64,000 nt of DNA. Origin: Zychaea mexicana. Taxonomy: Eukaryota > Mucoromycota > Mucoromycetes > Mucorales > Lichtheimiaceae. Shown piece by piece: positions 1-12,707 of the stretch. A program made the translations under genes and the position numbers. Where the stretch lies: positions 62,001 through 126,000 of the forward strand of contig NW_026516740.1 of NCBI RefSeq assembly GCF_025766255.1. Reading direction: 5' to 3'. The notes beneath the pieces are model-generated. The model saw nothing but the letters and a program-made list of their open reading frames with translations. It did not search any database and was not told the origin of the DNA. Positions within the stretch are counted from its first letter, which is position 1, and each line of letters starts with the position of its first letter.

Positions 1-2616
1 TCCTTGACACCGACATCCTTGATATCGTCCGTAATCGAGTCATACATTTTACGGCACAGCTGGGCCCACATGACAGCAAATGGCGGTTCGTCACAAGCCT
101 TGTCAAAGGTAAGTTGAATCACAACCTTCAATGCACGGCCGTCATCTTCCTTTTCGGACTGTTTGGCATACTCCCAGATTTGGCCTGCAATCGAGTCGAA
201 CTTCTCCAACGTCAACTTGTTCAACAAGGACTTGACCTTGCGGATAATGACTTCGTCGGACATCACGTCACTGTCACCGCCAGCAGCTCCGGCAGCGGCA
301 GCAGCGGCTGCCTCACGTTGTTTGCGCAGGGCAAGAGGGACCCAACGGTTCTCGCTCTTTTCCAGAGGAACAACTTGTTCGGGCGGGATGGTGGGAGCAC
401 CTTGCTGTTGCTTTTCTGGTCTGTCCTCGCCTTGGTTTTGTTTACCACCGTGACGTCCTTTACCGCCACGACCGCTACGGCTACGACCTCCGTGTGAGCC
501 TTCACGCTGCATACCACCCGGTGAGCCAGGACCACCAGCACCACCAGCAGGTGGCAAGGCATGGCTACCGCTGCCAGCGCGATGGGAAAGGGGACGTCCA
601 CCGGCAAACTTGCCCATTTCCATGCGGCCGTCTCTTGATCCATGGCGGAACATGCCCATATCCATGGGAGAGGAAGGTGTGCGAGGACCGCCACGGCCTC
701 GTTCAGAGGTCTGACGACGCGACATGCCACCACCAGATCGTGGGCCACGGTCGTTCTGGTCATCGCCCATGTTTTGGAACTGGGACAGATCTTCTGAAGT
801 CTCGAGACACAACGGAGCGAACTGTAACAAAAAGTCGGGCTCGTACGTGATCTTGCCACTCTGGGAATCCTTGCTGCCATAGGGTGCCTTGACCGTGGGC
901 GGGTATTGGACCGTGCTTGGGTCTTGGATCGTACGCATAGGACCGGACGGTGTCTTTGGTGTACGGCCAGGAGTGGCACTTGCAGGTGATGCGGACTTGG
1001 AAAGAGAAGCCATGTCAAGACGACTGGGTGTATCGGCCTTTTTCTTTTCAGCTTCCTCCTCTTCCTTTCGCTTGCTTTCTGCAGCTTCATCAGCGGCAGC
1101 CTTCTTTTGCTTTTCAGCAGCATCAGCAGCCTCTTGTTCTTCCTTGGCCTTACGCTCAGATTCTTCCTTGGCCTTTTGCTGTTCGGCTTCAACACGCTCC
1201 TTTTCTTCGCGTTCCTTGCGCTCGGCTTCCTCCTTGGCCTTCTGTTCAGCCTCTACCTTGGCCTTTTGTTCAGCTTCAGCGCGTTCCTTTTCCTCACGTT
1301 CCTTACGCTCAGCTTCTTCCTTGGCCTTCTGTTCAGCCTCTTCCTTGGCCTTTTGCTCGGCTTCAACACGCTCCTTTTCTTCGCGCGCTTTACGTTCAGC
1401 TTCTTCCTTGGCCTTCTGTTCAGCCTCCTCCTTGGCCTTTTGAGCAGCTTCTTCGCGTTCGCGCTTTTCACGTGCTTCACGGTCCTTGATGGCAGGATCA
1501 ACAATAGGAATAGCCTTACTTGGCGGCGATGGGCTCGTGGAGGCTGCAGCACCAGCACCAGCACCAGACGAGGGTGACGATTTCAAAGCAGCATCTTCCT
1601 TCTTTGTAGCAGTAGTAGCAGTAGTCCGTTCCTCCGAAGAAACACTGGGTTTGGCAGCAGTGGTGGTAGTGGTAGTAGTAGTAGTAGTGGCAGTAGTCAA
1701 CGACGACGAATCCTTGCTGCTATTGGCAGTCGAAGAGCTCGACGAAGCAACGGCCTCTGCTTTCACTTCGGCCATGGTCTCGGGATTGATGATACGAATG
1801 GCCTTGCTGTTACGTACAGGTTGAACGAATGAAGATTGCGAGGGGGGACCATTGTTAGCACCACCTTGTCCACCTACAAAGCCCATACCAGGGTAGGCTT
1901 GATAGAAATGACGTTGTCCTTCAAAGTTCTGAGGTACAAACTTTTTTGTTTTAGAAAAAAAAAAGTAAAGAGAGAGAGAGAGGAGGGAAAAAGGTTTGAA
2001 TGGTAGGTAAAACAGTTGTGAGTTCTGTTTGTTTGTTTTTCTTTTGTATATATCAACTAAATTGAAAATTTGAAACTTACATAAGGGCCACCTTGATGAT
2101 GGGGAGCACCTTGGTGATGGGGTGCTGCTTGATGATGGACAGGACCAGGACTTCCCCAAGCATGAGGCATTGGCATGTTCTGACCCGCAACGCCAGAGGG
2201 AGAAGGAGCCGATTGCATGTGAGGCGAGATGGGCTTCTTTTGATGATGATGGGGCACATAGGGTTGAGCGGTCTGCATGTTTGGCGAATGAGGCATGCCC
2301 TGATGCTTGTTGTAATGCTGGCGATAGTGTCGTTGGTTGTTGCTATTACTGTTGTTGTTGTTGTTGTTATAATGTGCTGGGGTGGTAGCAGGTGAGCCTT
2401 GTTCAGAATGATTGGAGTGTGTGGAATCTCTTCGTTGCTGCTGATGATGCTGTGAATGCTGATGATGCTGTGATGAGTTTTGTTGATTGGATGGAGTGGT
2501 GCCCTGTGGTGCAAAAGGTTGCGTGAAAAGTTTAGGGTGGGTCTTGTCAGCATGATTGTATGGCAGAGTAGGTGGTGCAGACATGGTTCTGGGTATCTCG
2601 GGAGAACAACAAGTAC

Positions 2617-2647
<31 letters not shown>

Positions 2648-3928
2648 AGTCCCTTGTATCCGGATGTGCGGCTGACCCTGCCAAACGTGTGTCTAACACA
2701 AGGGCAAAGGGAGACACACACACACACACAAGAGAAAAACGAGAGAGAGGGAAGAATAAAAAAGGAGGAGGGAGGGGACGAGGGTATATAGAAAAACCAT
2801 TATAACGATAATGATAGTTTCAATGCCGTGCTCACAACGTTCTTCTTCTCTCTTTCTCCCCTCCTCTTCGACCCACCAAAGCAAAGCACCTCCAAATATA
2901 GAAAAGGAAGGAAAACAAAAAGGAAAGAAATGACATCATGGTCTTCTACTTACGGAGGATGCGTCTGTGGCAGGCAGGCTGCCGAATGTGACCTCGGATG
3001 ACTTTAGAACAGGAGCAACGTCGCTGCCGTTCTTGTTTGGAGAGGCGGACTGGGCAGGAAGATCCGTGCCTTGGTTGATCGACCCAAACTGAATGGGTGC
3101 TATCATCATCATCAGTATTAACATCATACGTGTACAAATTAGCTCCATCCTTGTTTCTCTCTCGATCCTTACCAGCATCCGTTGGTGGAGCTCTAGGCAG
3201 CTGTACAGACGCATTCCGAGCGTTGTTCTTTGTGGCTGGAGATGCCGGCTTGCTTGGCGGGCTACTTTTGTGGAAAAACAGTGATGTAATGCATGATGGT
3301 TAAGGTGATATATAATATATACATTTAAGAGTCCCCTTTATCATCCCCAGGAAGCGCATGAATGAAATCATTTACGCCACTAGCGACCGTTGTTAGCAAG
3401 GGTGTGTGTGTGTGAGTGCGATAAGGGCGACATCACCCTCCACCCCTCCTAACCTTACTTTCCTGCCGTGTCTCTCTTCCTTCCAAAACACCCACCCACA
3501 CACCCACACTTATTTGAGATATAGAAAGTTAGTCTTGGTAAATTTAAAAAAAAAGGATACGAATTGGAGGCGGATGTGCTGTTGGCCAATGTCGATGCAA
3601 ATGAGGGTTGCTGTGGATTCACTGCGGATGCTGTATTGTTACTACCACCATTTACTGATGCAGTACTACCACCACCGTTTGTTTTTGCACTGCTGTTGCC
3701 TTTTTTGTCATCATTATTGTTGTTGCTGTTGTTGTTAGAAGGAGATGCGGAAGACGAGGATGACGAAGTGGACGAAGAAACGGCGGTGTTGTTGTTATTG
3801 GCTGTTGTGCTAGAAGAACGTTGATCCTGAATCTGAGAGCTTCGCTTTGCAGCTTCTGCGTAGTTGAACACTGCTTGGGTAGTTGACTTGGCGCTGTTGG
3901 TTTCGGATGTAGTTGGAGTTCTATTCAT
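1..3928 (-). CDS. Translation initiation factor eIF4G (partial, C-terminus beyond the left edge)
   Basis: This is the scaffold of the cap-binding complex eIF4F in the cytoplasm, which bridges eIF4E, eIF4A and poly(A)-binding protein. The gene reads leftward in five visible exons: 3928-3561, 3264-3173, 3099-2954, 2692-2081 and 1940 to the edge; all junctions keep frame. The N-terminus contains FNYAEAAKR and a Ser/Asn-rich tract, then IQFGSIN, a short poly-Q run and a His/Gln/Asn-rich region. Exon 5 carries a long Lys/Glu/Ala charged repeat (about 1490-1130), then YEPDFLLQF near 830, which fits the eIF4E-binding pattern YxxxxL-hydrophobic. It continues through an RGG-rich stretch into the start of the MIF4G domain (LLNKLTLEKFD and FDKACDEPPFAVMWAQLC). 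Most of MIF4G and everything after it lie outside the window. The start at 3928 gives the usual Asn/Ser-rich fungal N-terminus. Identification is firm. Confidence 0.93.
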
Positions 3929-4976
3929 TAGTTGAAATCACAAAAGTTGCATATCCTAGCAAATAAGGACCTAGTGGCTTTTTTTTCCCAGTAGAAAATA
4001 TATTTTAGTTCAATCATGAGCTTTTTTCTTATCGGCATTGTAAAGGGTTTTCCAGTAAAAAAAAGAATCACCGCCCTATTGCATTACGCTACACTTAACA
4101 CCACAAAAAAGATTTACAGCTTTGCCTCAAGTACTCGATTTGTTAAAAGTACACAAGGAAAAACCTCTCGGTTTTCCAAGATTGGGCAAATGTTTGTTTT
4201 TTAATGTGTGTGTGTGTGTTGTGTGTAAGAGCAATGCAATTATAAGGCAAGTGAGTAATGAACAACGAAAAAAATAAAAAAAATTGTTGATAGTAATTAC
4301 AATACGTACATGCTTTTATAGAAAAGAGGTTGGTGCAGGTAAGGGGAGTAGAGGAGTGGAAAGTGCACCGAAGTCAGGTAAGAGGAGAAAAAAAAAAAAC
4401 TCACAACCCAAAAAATTTGATCAGAGTGAAGCACAGCAGATGGCGGAACGAAGTCACTTATTGGCCGATAGCGAAACGCACCGCAGCCCCCCGAGAAACG
4501 GGGGAGAGCAAGACTTGCGTACGTACGTATCTATGTATGTGTGTATACATCGCAAACCCATTAATATTTATTCTTGATCCCAGCATCCTGTATGCGGCCC
4601 GTTTTGCCTTTTTCTTTTAAAAGAGCCATTCTCCTTGTATTGATAATAATAAATAATAGCAAGGTTCTGAAATGACGGCCTGTATGGTGTCAAGGGACTG
4701 TTTTTCTTTAAAAACTTTCAAAACCAAAGGCGAGCGATCCCCGTCATTGTTTTGCCATGAGACACATGCTGTGTTTCTACTAGATAGAATAGATAACAAT
4801 AAAGCCGTTCCCGTAGCAGCCAAGAACCGTGTGTGCTGAGCAGAGCAGCGAGGCGCGGCTAGTTTTCTACCAAAAAGGAAATCTACTCGCCGAGCAAAAA
4901 CCAAGTATAAATAAACCTTCTCAAGGGAACATTTATCATCTACTACGAACATAGCGAAACATAACGAGAATAAAAA
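3929..4976. other. Intergenic region, divergent promoters of eIF4G and P450
   Basis: About 1 kb separates the divergent starts of eIF4G and the P450. It holds a short TG dinucleotide run near 4204-4228 and several A-rich runs. No conserved coding sequence was recognised. Confidence 0.6.
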
Positions 4977-7442
4977 ATGGTTCTCGTCAATACCATCCGT
5001 GACGCTGTAGCTCAACTGTATCAACACATCGACATCATTACTGCTGCTGCTGGTGGTGGCACCGGAGGAGGAGGAAACCATACAAACACACTGATTGTAA
5101 CAACAACGTCCACTGCAGCTGCTCTCCTTTTGGCATATTATGCAACCAGGCGTGTATCTAAAGCACAGGATGATCCTACACCGATCGTTTCATATCAATG
5201 GCCTATCATTGGCTCGACCATGGACTATTTCACGGATCCGGACAAGTTTACCAGAGAGAAAACCATACAGTACGGACCTGCATTTCGGGTGCATCTACTT
5301 GGCCAGGTTCGTTTTATCATGGAATGATTGACTTTAGGGGGGGGGTTACTATTACTCAATATGTTTGTTTCTTCTCTCCGGCAACACGATAGTATGTTAC
5401 AGTAGTTGGCGGAAACCTTGCACATGAAGTTTTCATGAACCCTAATTTGAACTTTGTCCAAAGTTCACAAAAAGTACGGGTTGTGATTCATGGAACTTTA
5501 GATTGCATATTCAAATTGGCTGCTTTTTTAACTAATAGTGTTGCTCATATGATTCTATGATAGTTCTTTGATATACCGTTGTTCCTTCAACATTTGCATA
5601 ACGATTTGCCTGAACACGCACTTCGAGACATCATATCCAAGGATATGACGCAGAAATTATCAACTTACAGCAGGCATTTTGAGAAACAGGTACAGTACAG
5701 AGAAAGTAGAGAGTTTTTATTAAAGGGACCATCGATTAATTGAATAACTGCACATGTAATAACATGGATTTATGCATTATGTAGACTGCCATTGTTGCTG
5801 CACAAGTGCTTGGTGATCTAAGAGGTGAGTCACTACGATCATTTGCTCTACAACGATGAGGAGAAACTAAACAATTGGCAACGATGTATGTATAGAGCCC
5901 AAAATCATTACCAACGTCAATGAATTAACTCGAGCCTTTGTTGCCCGTACGACTGCTTACACGATGGCCGGCACGGCTATCACCGAAAACAAGGAGCTCA
6001 TGCATATGTTTGAGCATGTTGCAGACGACTGCATGAAAGAGATCCTGTTGCCAAACGCAGCTCGGAGCGTGTTGCCATGGTGGAACGACCTTTACAAACG
6101 GTAAGGAAATAGCCGACTCATCTTTTTTACCCTCTTTCTTGTCAAAAGTTATATATACATATTAACACAGAAAAAAAAATTAACAGTGTCTTTTATCCTC
6201 GCAATGCATTCGTGAAAAAGAGTGTACAAAAGATCCGTGATGGTGTCAAAGACGAGGTGTTCCGTCGGTTAAATGATGCTGAACACAACAACAGCAAAAA
6301 ACAAGTAAGCTTTGTAGTATAGCGCTTGGCCGACGCTTGAGGTTTTAATAAGGCGTGCCATTGTTTTTTTTTTCTTAATCTCCCTTACATACAACAACTA
6401 AGTATAATTTTCTCATCCATCAAGGACAATGACGACGTACTCGGATACGTTCTTAAAGAATACTTCTTTTCAAACAACAGCAAGCAAGGAGGACACATAG
6501 ACCGAGATACCGTTTTGGACGCTATCACGATATGGTTTATCTTGATGACGTTTACGAGCGTGTTGACGACATCGGGGACACTCGTTGGTGTTCTTTACCA
6601 ACTGGCGAAATCGCCTGCCGAATCCATTTCAGAACTACGTAAAGAACAACAAGAGCAAGGACAAGAGGGTCCTGCTTCTTCCTACTACAAACGCTTGGTG
6701 AAATTGGACAGTTTTATTCGTGAATCGTTCCGATACTCTATGAAGGATTTAGCACATCCACATACCAATGTCAGCAAGGAAAATGTTGTGTTGAGCAATG
6801 GCACAGTCATTCGACCTGGTAAAATTACGTTTTATTCGTGTTCAGTCAGTTAGACCGCTTCCAATATGAAAAAACGCATCCCATCATAACACAAAAAAAA
6901 ATACCCATATATTTATTACAGGGGAAGAAGTTTATACCAATTTCTGGCATGTCAACTTTGACAAAACCGTACAGAATGATCTGGAAGATCCATCCGAGTT
7001 TAAGCCTTTCCGGTTTGTGGGACGTGACAAACAATCGACAAAGTGTAGTGCGGATTATCTCATGTTTGGTTTGGGAAGGTAAAAAAAAAATGTAGAACTG
7101 TCAGAATAGCACAACCTGTGTGTGTACTTTCATCGATACATAGTCGAAACATGATGTGCATACTAACGCACAATGGCCTTTTTTTTTTACAAAATAGACA
7201 CGCTTGTCCAGGTAATCTCCTCTCCTTACACATATAATAAAAAAGAAAGGATATAGAAGAATTAATGCTTTATTGGATTTATGATAGGACGATGGTTTGC
7301 GATTGAAGAAATGAAGGCAATTATCTCTACCATTATCCACAGTTACGATCTTTCCCTTGTTCCTGCGGACGATGATGATAAGAACAGCAAGCCAGCATTG
7401 AGAATCATCAACCGAGAATCTACTTTGGAGAATGGCACTTAG
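4977..7442 (+). CDS. Cytochrome P450 monooxygenase, membrane anchored
   Basis: The product is a heme-thiolate monooxygenase, predicted to sit in the ER membrane through an N-terminal hydrophobic segment at about residues 38-55. Ten exons (4977-5306, 5393-5473, 5564-5689, 5785-5824, 5896-6100, 6187-6304, 6425-6818, 6922-7078, 7198-7211, 7288-7442) join in frame to 539 residues, a normal length. The I-helix region reads TFTSVLTTSGT rather than the common AGxDTT, as in some fungal steroid and terpene P450s. The K-helix ExxR is E400-R403 (RESFR). The heme loop is FGLGRHACPG with cysteine ligand C487. The ligand Cys is encoded by a 14 nt exon (7198-7211). The substrate cannot be inferred. The gene converges on HEM4, with 71 bp between the two stops. 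Confidence 0.92.
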
Positions 7443-7513
7443 ATTCTTGACACTATATACATTCTTTATTCGAAAATAAAATGTTACCTTCCCCCATACA
7501 ATTTTATGACAGT

Positions 7514-8332
7514 CTATTGATCATGATCATGTTCAGCGATAGCAGCAGCCAATTCAAGAGCGCGCGGTTTGGATGCTACAGCAGCCACCGACAATCCGCG
7601 TTGGTGCATATGCTCTGCTGTGGTCGCACCAATGGCAGCAAGCTTTGGAATCGTGTCGACGAGCTCAGGGTTTCGTTCCAACACATAATTGACACCGGAG
7701 GGACTGAAAAACACGGCCCAGTCCGGTAACCCATGTGCCTGAGAAGAAGACAACAAACGCTGTGTAAGGTCCGGGTGGGCACATGTGGAATAGGCTCGCA
7801 CTTCTTGGAACGGTATGTTTGCTTTTGTCAAACGCGTCGGTAACTCGTTCATGCGTTTATCGCCTGCAAGAAACAATACGCCTTGCTTGCCTCCTTGCTG
7901 CTGCAAAAGAAAAGGAATCATGGCGTCGGCTAATTGTACAGCGCGATCTTTAACAATGGTAGGTACAGTGCCGTGAAAGAATCCTAGTTGGGTCAGTTTC
8001 TCGGCCGTTTTGGTGCCAACAATAAATACATGGAGTGACCGCCATTGAGGGTGGACAGTTATGTTTGAAGAAGCAATGGCCCAAGTATCGACCGAGCGTT
8101 GTGAAGTAAAGATGATACTACCAATGGTAGTGGGTGGTGGTTTGGCCAAGAGTTGTTGAATGAACGTAACTGATTCACTTTTGGAATCAAGAACGGGTAT
8201 AAAGTTGACGTTATAGTTGTGACGTGCAAGGGCAAGTTGGTATTCGTCTTCTGTTGTTGTTGTTGTTGTTGTTGTTTTATCATGATGGGTTTTACAACTC
8301 TCCTTTGTTTTAAACAAAAGAACCTTTGGCAT
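7514..8332 (-). CDS. HEM4: Uroporphyrinogen-III synthase
   Basis: The enzyme closes and inverts ring D of hydroxymethylbilane to give uroporphyrinogen III in cytosolic heme biosynthesis. It is a single exon of 272 residues, the usual size of this two-lobe family. Matching segments are IIFTSQRSVDTW (first lobe), VFIVGTKTAEKL, VLFLAGDKRMNELP, WAVFFSPSGVNYVL and LAAIGATTAEHMHQRG near the C-terminus, in the order expected for HEM4. A Thr-rich run (residues about 19-27), encoded by a GTT/GTG-type repeat near 8250-8278, lies between the first strand and the rest and is not conserved in the family. The gene is downstream of and convergent with a P450, which needs heme, but adjacency alone is weak evidence of co-function. 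Confidence 0.93.
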   Translation of the reverse strand: MPKVLLFKTKESCKTHHDKTTTTTTTTEDEYQLALARHNYNVNFIPVLDSKSESVTFIQQLLAKPPPTTIGSIIFTSQRSVDTWAIASSNITVHPQWRSLHVFIVGTKTAEKLTQLGFFHGTVPTIVKDRAVQLADAMIPFLLQQQGGKQGVLFLAGDKRMNELPTRLTKANIPFQEVRAYSTCAHPDLTQRLLSSSQAHGLPDWAVFFSPSGVNYVLERNPELVDTIPKLAAIGATTAEHMHQRGLSVAAVASKPRALELAAAIAEHDHDQ

Positions 8333-8749
8333 GATTTTTGAGGTAACAAATACAAGAAAGAAAGATGATGTGGTTGTAAATTTTCTCGTTTGTTGTAATG
8401 AAACTTTTGAACCAGCAAAAGCTTGTTTTGCAGTGTTTTTGGAGGTTGCTTGTGATATACATGAGGCACTAAATTATAGAGGAAACAGAGGGTGGTGGTG
8501 GTGGTGGTTTGGAGTAGAAGAAAGGGTACAAAACAGAAAGAACATACTACAAGAAAGAGAGAAAAGAGGGTGGATCGATTTGTGAAGGAGGGAGAGTTAT
8601 ATATATATGTATACGTATATAGTGTGTGTGTGGGTGTGCGTGGATCAGTTAATGCATATATAAACCACGCGATAATGCTGTGCTGGGGGGGGTTTATATG
8701 AAATGAAGAATATGCGGGTTGGAAAAGAAAGTAGGAAAAAGAGGAAGCT
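8333..8749. other. Intergenic region
   Basis: This 417 bp stretch lies upstream of HEM4 and downstream of the RhoGAP gene. It contains a GGT run near 8491-8508 and short TA- and GT-rich runs. No gene was seen. Confidence 0.5.
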
Positions 8750-11700
8750 CTAGATATAGCCTGCGTTTTGTTTTGGTGGCACTGCTGGTGGCACCTGACG
8801 AAGCAGATCATCCGTGGAAAGTTCACGACGATGGTGCTTGCGTGCAGCCACGGATAGAGAGTTGCGTCGACTGGATGCCGAAGGCAACGGCGATGAATGG
8901 TTGTGTTGTCCTGGTGCTGGGTCAGCAAACAAGGTCTTGAAATGGCTCAGAATATACTCGATCGCATTGATCTTGTGATTCATGTCAACAATGTCTAGCC
9001 CCTCATCCCGGTTGCGCATCAATGTAGGTCCAAAGACCACGGCCAAATTCTTGGTCGTCATGAGATTCTCCTGGCTCTGTTGCTGCACCTTGTCGAGATG
9101 TTGCATCAGGTATTTGAGCGTATTGTAGTTTTCAGAAGGAAGTGAGTGGATGGCTTTTTGATAGAGTGCGAATTGTTGATCGGTAGATGATGATGGTTCT
9201 GTATACACACACACACAGGTCACACAGTCCGTTAAATACTGGAAAAAGAACGTCTTGCAATAGCAGCAACAAGAACGAGAACTTACTGGCAGCATCCATA
9301 AAGTTGCTATGCATTTCATGTGTGAACAATGGATTGGGCAGGTCTCGGAAGTATTGCTTCAATACACTGGTAATGGCACAGATATCGTTCCATTGATCCT
9401 CGTCACATAGATTGCATGTTTCGTCTCCGTTCTCGAAGGCTTGCTGGATAAGCCGCATCTGACCAGCAGCACCCGACTTGCGGTATATTCCTTCGAAATC
9501 CATGCCTCGGGTTTCTACAGCCTCAATGCACTTTTGCACGATTTTCGGTACAGTGCCGTTCTCGGAGCGGACCTGCGCTACAAGATCGTTGCCAAACATG
9601 GCTACACAAAGGAGTGAGTATAGTAATAAAAAGAGTGGTAGTAATAGCCCTACCTTCATGCCGAGTACCATCTGGATTTAAGCGTCCTGTACAGCTGGCT
9701 GATACATTATGCATACACCTGAAATGTGAAATGTATCCACAATCTATTACAAGTCGTAAATCTACTTGGCACATGACAAAATAATGTATACTTCTTTTTT
9801 TTTCCTTACCTTGGCATTTGAGTTCACTGACACGCCACATCTTTTCATTACACACATCACATTTACAGGGTCGCAAGAAACGCGTTTGTGCAAAGTTGTG
9901 TCCGGCACGACCACGCGCAGCCGTGTTTTCCAATTCCTTGATAAGCTCGTTATTGTTACTCGTCTTTTGTCGACTGCCCTGTTGTAGAGTTTCCGGTCCA
10001 GCATTGCCGAGCGGCTGACCAGCGACATTGGCATCATAGGGCACACCGATCGTCATTGTAGTGTCATTCTCCTTGTCGCTATTATTATTCGTGTTGTTCT
10101 TTTTACTGTTGCTGTTGTTGCGACGACCAAACTTGTTGCGACGGAACTTGAACATCTTGGGCGGCTCTGCCTTGCTAATACTATCGCGTTGAGCAATCTT
10201 GCGAACGTTCTGATGATCCGACGATTTTCTTTCCAAAGATACGCTATTATTGAGATCCAATCCTGAATCTTGTTGCTGCAGGTGTAGTTGTGGCTGCTTG
10301 TTGGCATTACCATCCGACGCAGCAGCACCACTACCACTTTTGTTGCTGGTATTATTATTACTGTCATCGCCCAAAAAGCTTGTACCAGCCATCACAGCCA
10401 AAGCTTCACGTTCACGTTCTGTGACACGTCGCGACAAGTCATTGTTCAGTGTCGTCAACTCGGCGTTTTTGGTGTTGAGCATGATCATTTCGTTGATAAT
10501 ATCATCTCGAGCCTTGACAAGGCGCGCATATCCCAATTTGGCAGCCTCGATATCGCCTTGGACCGATCGTAGCTGTTGTTGGTTCGCCTGATGGTTCTTT
10601 TCCCATACCACATCCGTTGACATTCGAGTGGCAGCCGCATTCGTCATCTCAAACACAAGTTCATCGCGATGGATACGGAGTTCCTTGCACAGTTGTTCAA
10701 GCGCAGCCTTCATCTGACCCAAACTTTCGACTTGCTTTTTTGTGATTGTGATTGCTTCACCGTTGCCAAAGATGGATGCTTGATGATAAACCAAGAGCTC
10801 TGCTTTCAATTTGGCTGCTATGGCTTCGGCATTCTGTCGAGCAGAGACCTCGGCGGCATAGCCTTCTTTAACAATATGGAATTCGTCCAGCGCTTTCCTG
10901 CTTATTGCCTAAAATGTGCGTTTGCGTTCCAGTTTTCCATGTTGATAAGCATATTAAAGTTCCAATGTTTTACAAAATAATAAAATGTCTTGAGGGTTTT
11001 TTTTCACCTTGATCTTGTTAAACTTGGTATCGACTTCTTTAAGCTGGCTTTTCGTGCTTCGTAATTCACGTTCTAGCTGTGCTATTCGAGTCTGTTCGTC
11101 GGTTGCTGAAGAAGGATCAATAGAGGCAGGGAGTTCGACGGCATCGATTTCATCGGTAAGCGATTGAAATGTGACGTCAGATGATGGAGAGCTTGACCCT
11201 CGGGTTCTGGGTGGGCTAGGGATGTTTTCGTGTGAGGTGGTCGTATTGGTTGCTGCTTTTGTTGCTGCAGGCGAACTTTGATCTTCTGTCAGTCCAGTAT
11301 TCAGCATCTGATTAAGTTCGCTGAGTTCACGCGAACCTGTATTATTATGGTTGTTAGATCACCTGTCATAAAATTCGTGTATGATATCATGCTTTGCACT
11401 TACTGAGGATAACATTCTTTGATGTGCCTTGATCCTTGTCGTTCAGGATACTGTCGAGTCGAGAATCATTGCCCGAGATACCTCCTCTTCGTTCTTTGTT
11501 TGCAACGATACCTCGGCCCGTGGTAGAATCCAATGAATCGCCTCGTTGAAGACCAAGCTGGATTCAAGAAAGAGCGAAGGCAGGTTAAGACAATAAAATA
11601 CTACAAAACTCTTTCGCTCTCCCTCCTTGAATAAGGTACAAACAGACGTACCTGAATTCGGTACAAGGGGTCCCGGACGAGCGTAGAAGAAGAGTTACTA

Positions 11701-12707
11701 TCGTTTGCGTGTTGCTGTTGCTGTTGTTGCTGTTGTTGCTGAAGTAAAAGACGTTCTTCCTTTCGTTTTTGACGCATTTGTTTTCGTAATTCGTGACACG
11801 CTGTGCAGAAAATACCCTGCATCATGCAAAATCGTTACCGTTTTATGTTTGTTGTAGTTAGTGTACACTACTAGACCCCACACCATCCATTGTATCTTTC
11901 CCTTTACCTTGCTAGTCTGTGTAAATACGAGATCTTCGATTCTGATATTACATTGAACGCAGCGGAAACAATCAGCGTGGTATGCCTCGTCGCCTACCGG
12001 TAAAAAAATTAAAAAGTTCAATATCATGGATTGGCCTGAAAGGAAAATAGTCATTTTTTCTCTACCTGTCATAATGGCCTCATCTTTAATGGCTTCATGA
12101 CAAGCATGACAGCTATAAGAACAATCTTCACATATTGGACTTCCATCGCGGAGAAGTAGTAAGTTACTGTAGCATTCGACCAGTTTTTGACATTTCGCAC
12201 AACGGAAGCTGCAAATATCCATTATTGTCGTTTTCGTGTCGGTTAGCATTATTATTGGAAAAGAGAGGTTATACAAGTAAGAGGAAACAAGGACAATACA
12301 GAAAGAATGAAAGAAAGAAAAAAGAGAGCGAGAGAGAGAGAGAGACACACACACACACACACACAAAAGTACGTCTTGAGTGGTGCCCTTTTCTTTCTCT
12401 TCCCAGGGAAGTGAGGAGAGTGCAGAGCACACACACACAATAGAGTTAGCCAGGAGAGGGAGAAAAAAGGCCAATGTAAAGAGAGGGAGAAAGAAGGGGT
12501 GGCCCTTTTTGTCTCTTTTTCTCTCTTTCTTTCTTTCTTTCTTTCGTCAAATATGAGTAAGAGAAAGAAGCCCTACCATTCAAAGTGCCAAATGCCGTCA
12601 CCGAATTGCACGACTGAACCGTCCTCAATGGGCTTCGAGCATCCATTGCAACAAGGATCTTCGTTCTCTTCAAAAACAAAGGTTGTGTCGTCGTAATAAG
12701 CGTCCAT
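8750..12707 (-). CDS. LIM-LIM-coiled coil-C1-RhoGAP protein (Rga/Lrg-like Rho GTPase-activating protein)
   Basis: The protein is predicted to stimulate GTP hydrolysis by Rho/Cdc42-type GTPases and so to control polarity and wall synthesis. Ten exons (12707-12577, 12208-12066, 11993-11908, 11816-11652, 11557-11404, 11336-11008, 10908-9810, 9743-9654, 9601-9287, 9198-8750) join in frame to 986 residues. Two LIM domains occupy about residues 20-132 (CCNGCSKPI, then CFRCAKCQ; CHACHEAI, then CFRCVQC). A Gln run, a Ser/Thr-rich linker and coiled coil at about 300-480 follow. A C1 domain at about 677-725 shows HNFAQTRFLRPCKCDVC and KCQDCGYISHFRC with the full Cys/His pattern. The RhoGAP domain at about 737-915 has the arginine finger in GIYRKSG, then KQYFRDLPNPL and NLAVVFGPTLM. 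LIM plus RhoGAP is the known Rga1/Lrg1 plan; the C1 domain before RhoGAP adds a possible lipid-binding input. The start at 12707 is the first Met before LIM1. Confidence 0.92.

Noticed and set aside
263..1195. 310-codon minus-strand Arg/Lys-rich frame
   Set aside because: It overlaps eIF4G exon 5 in a different frame; only the eIF4G frame shows MIF4G and eIF4E-binding motifs.
889..1577. Long plus-strand Ser/Leu/Phe-rich open frames
   Set aside because: They are antisense shadows of the Lys/Glu/Ala repeat of eIF4G.
7442..7514. P450 and HEM4 as a functional heme cluster
   Set aside because: They are only two convergent genes, with no shared promoter or other pathway gene nearby; coincidence is likely.
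8059..8928. 289-codon minus-strand frame upstream of HEM4
   Set aside because: It overlaps HEM4 and the end of the RhoGAP gene in another frame and has low-complexity Thr/His composition without family motifs.
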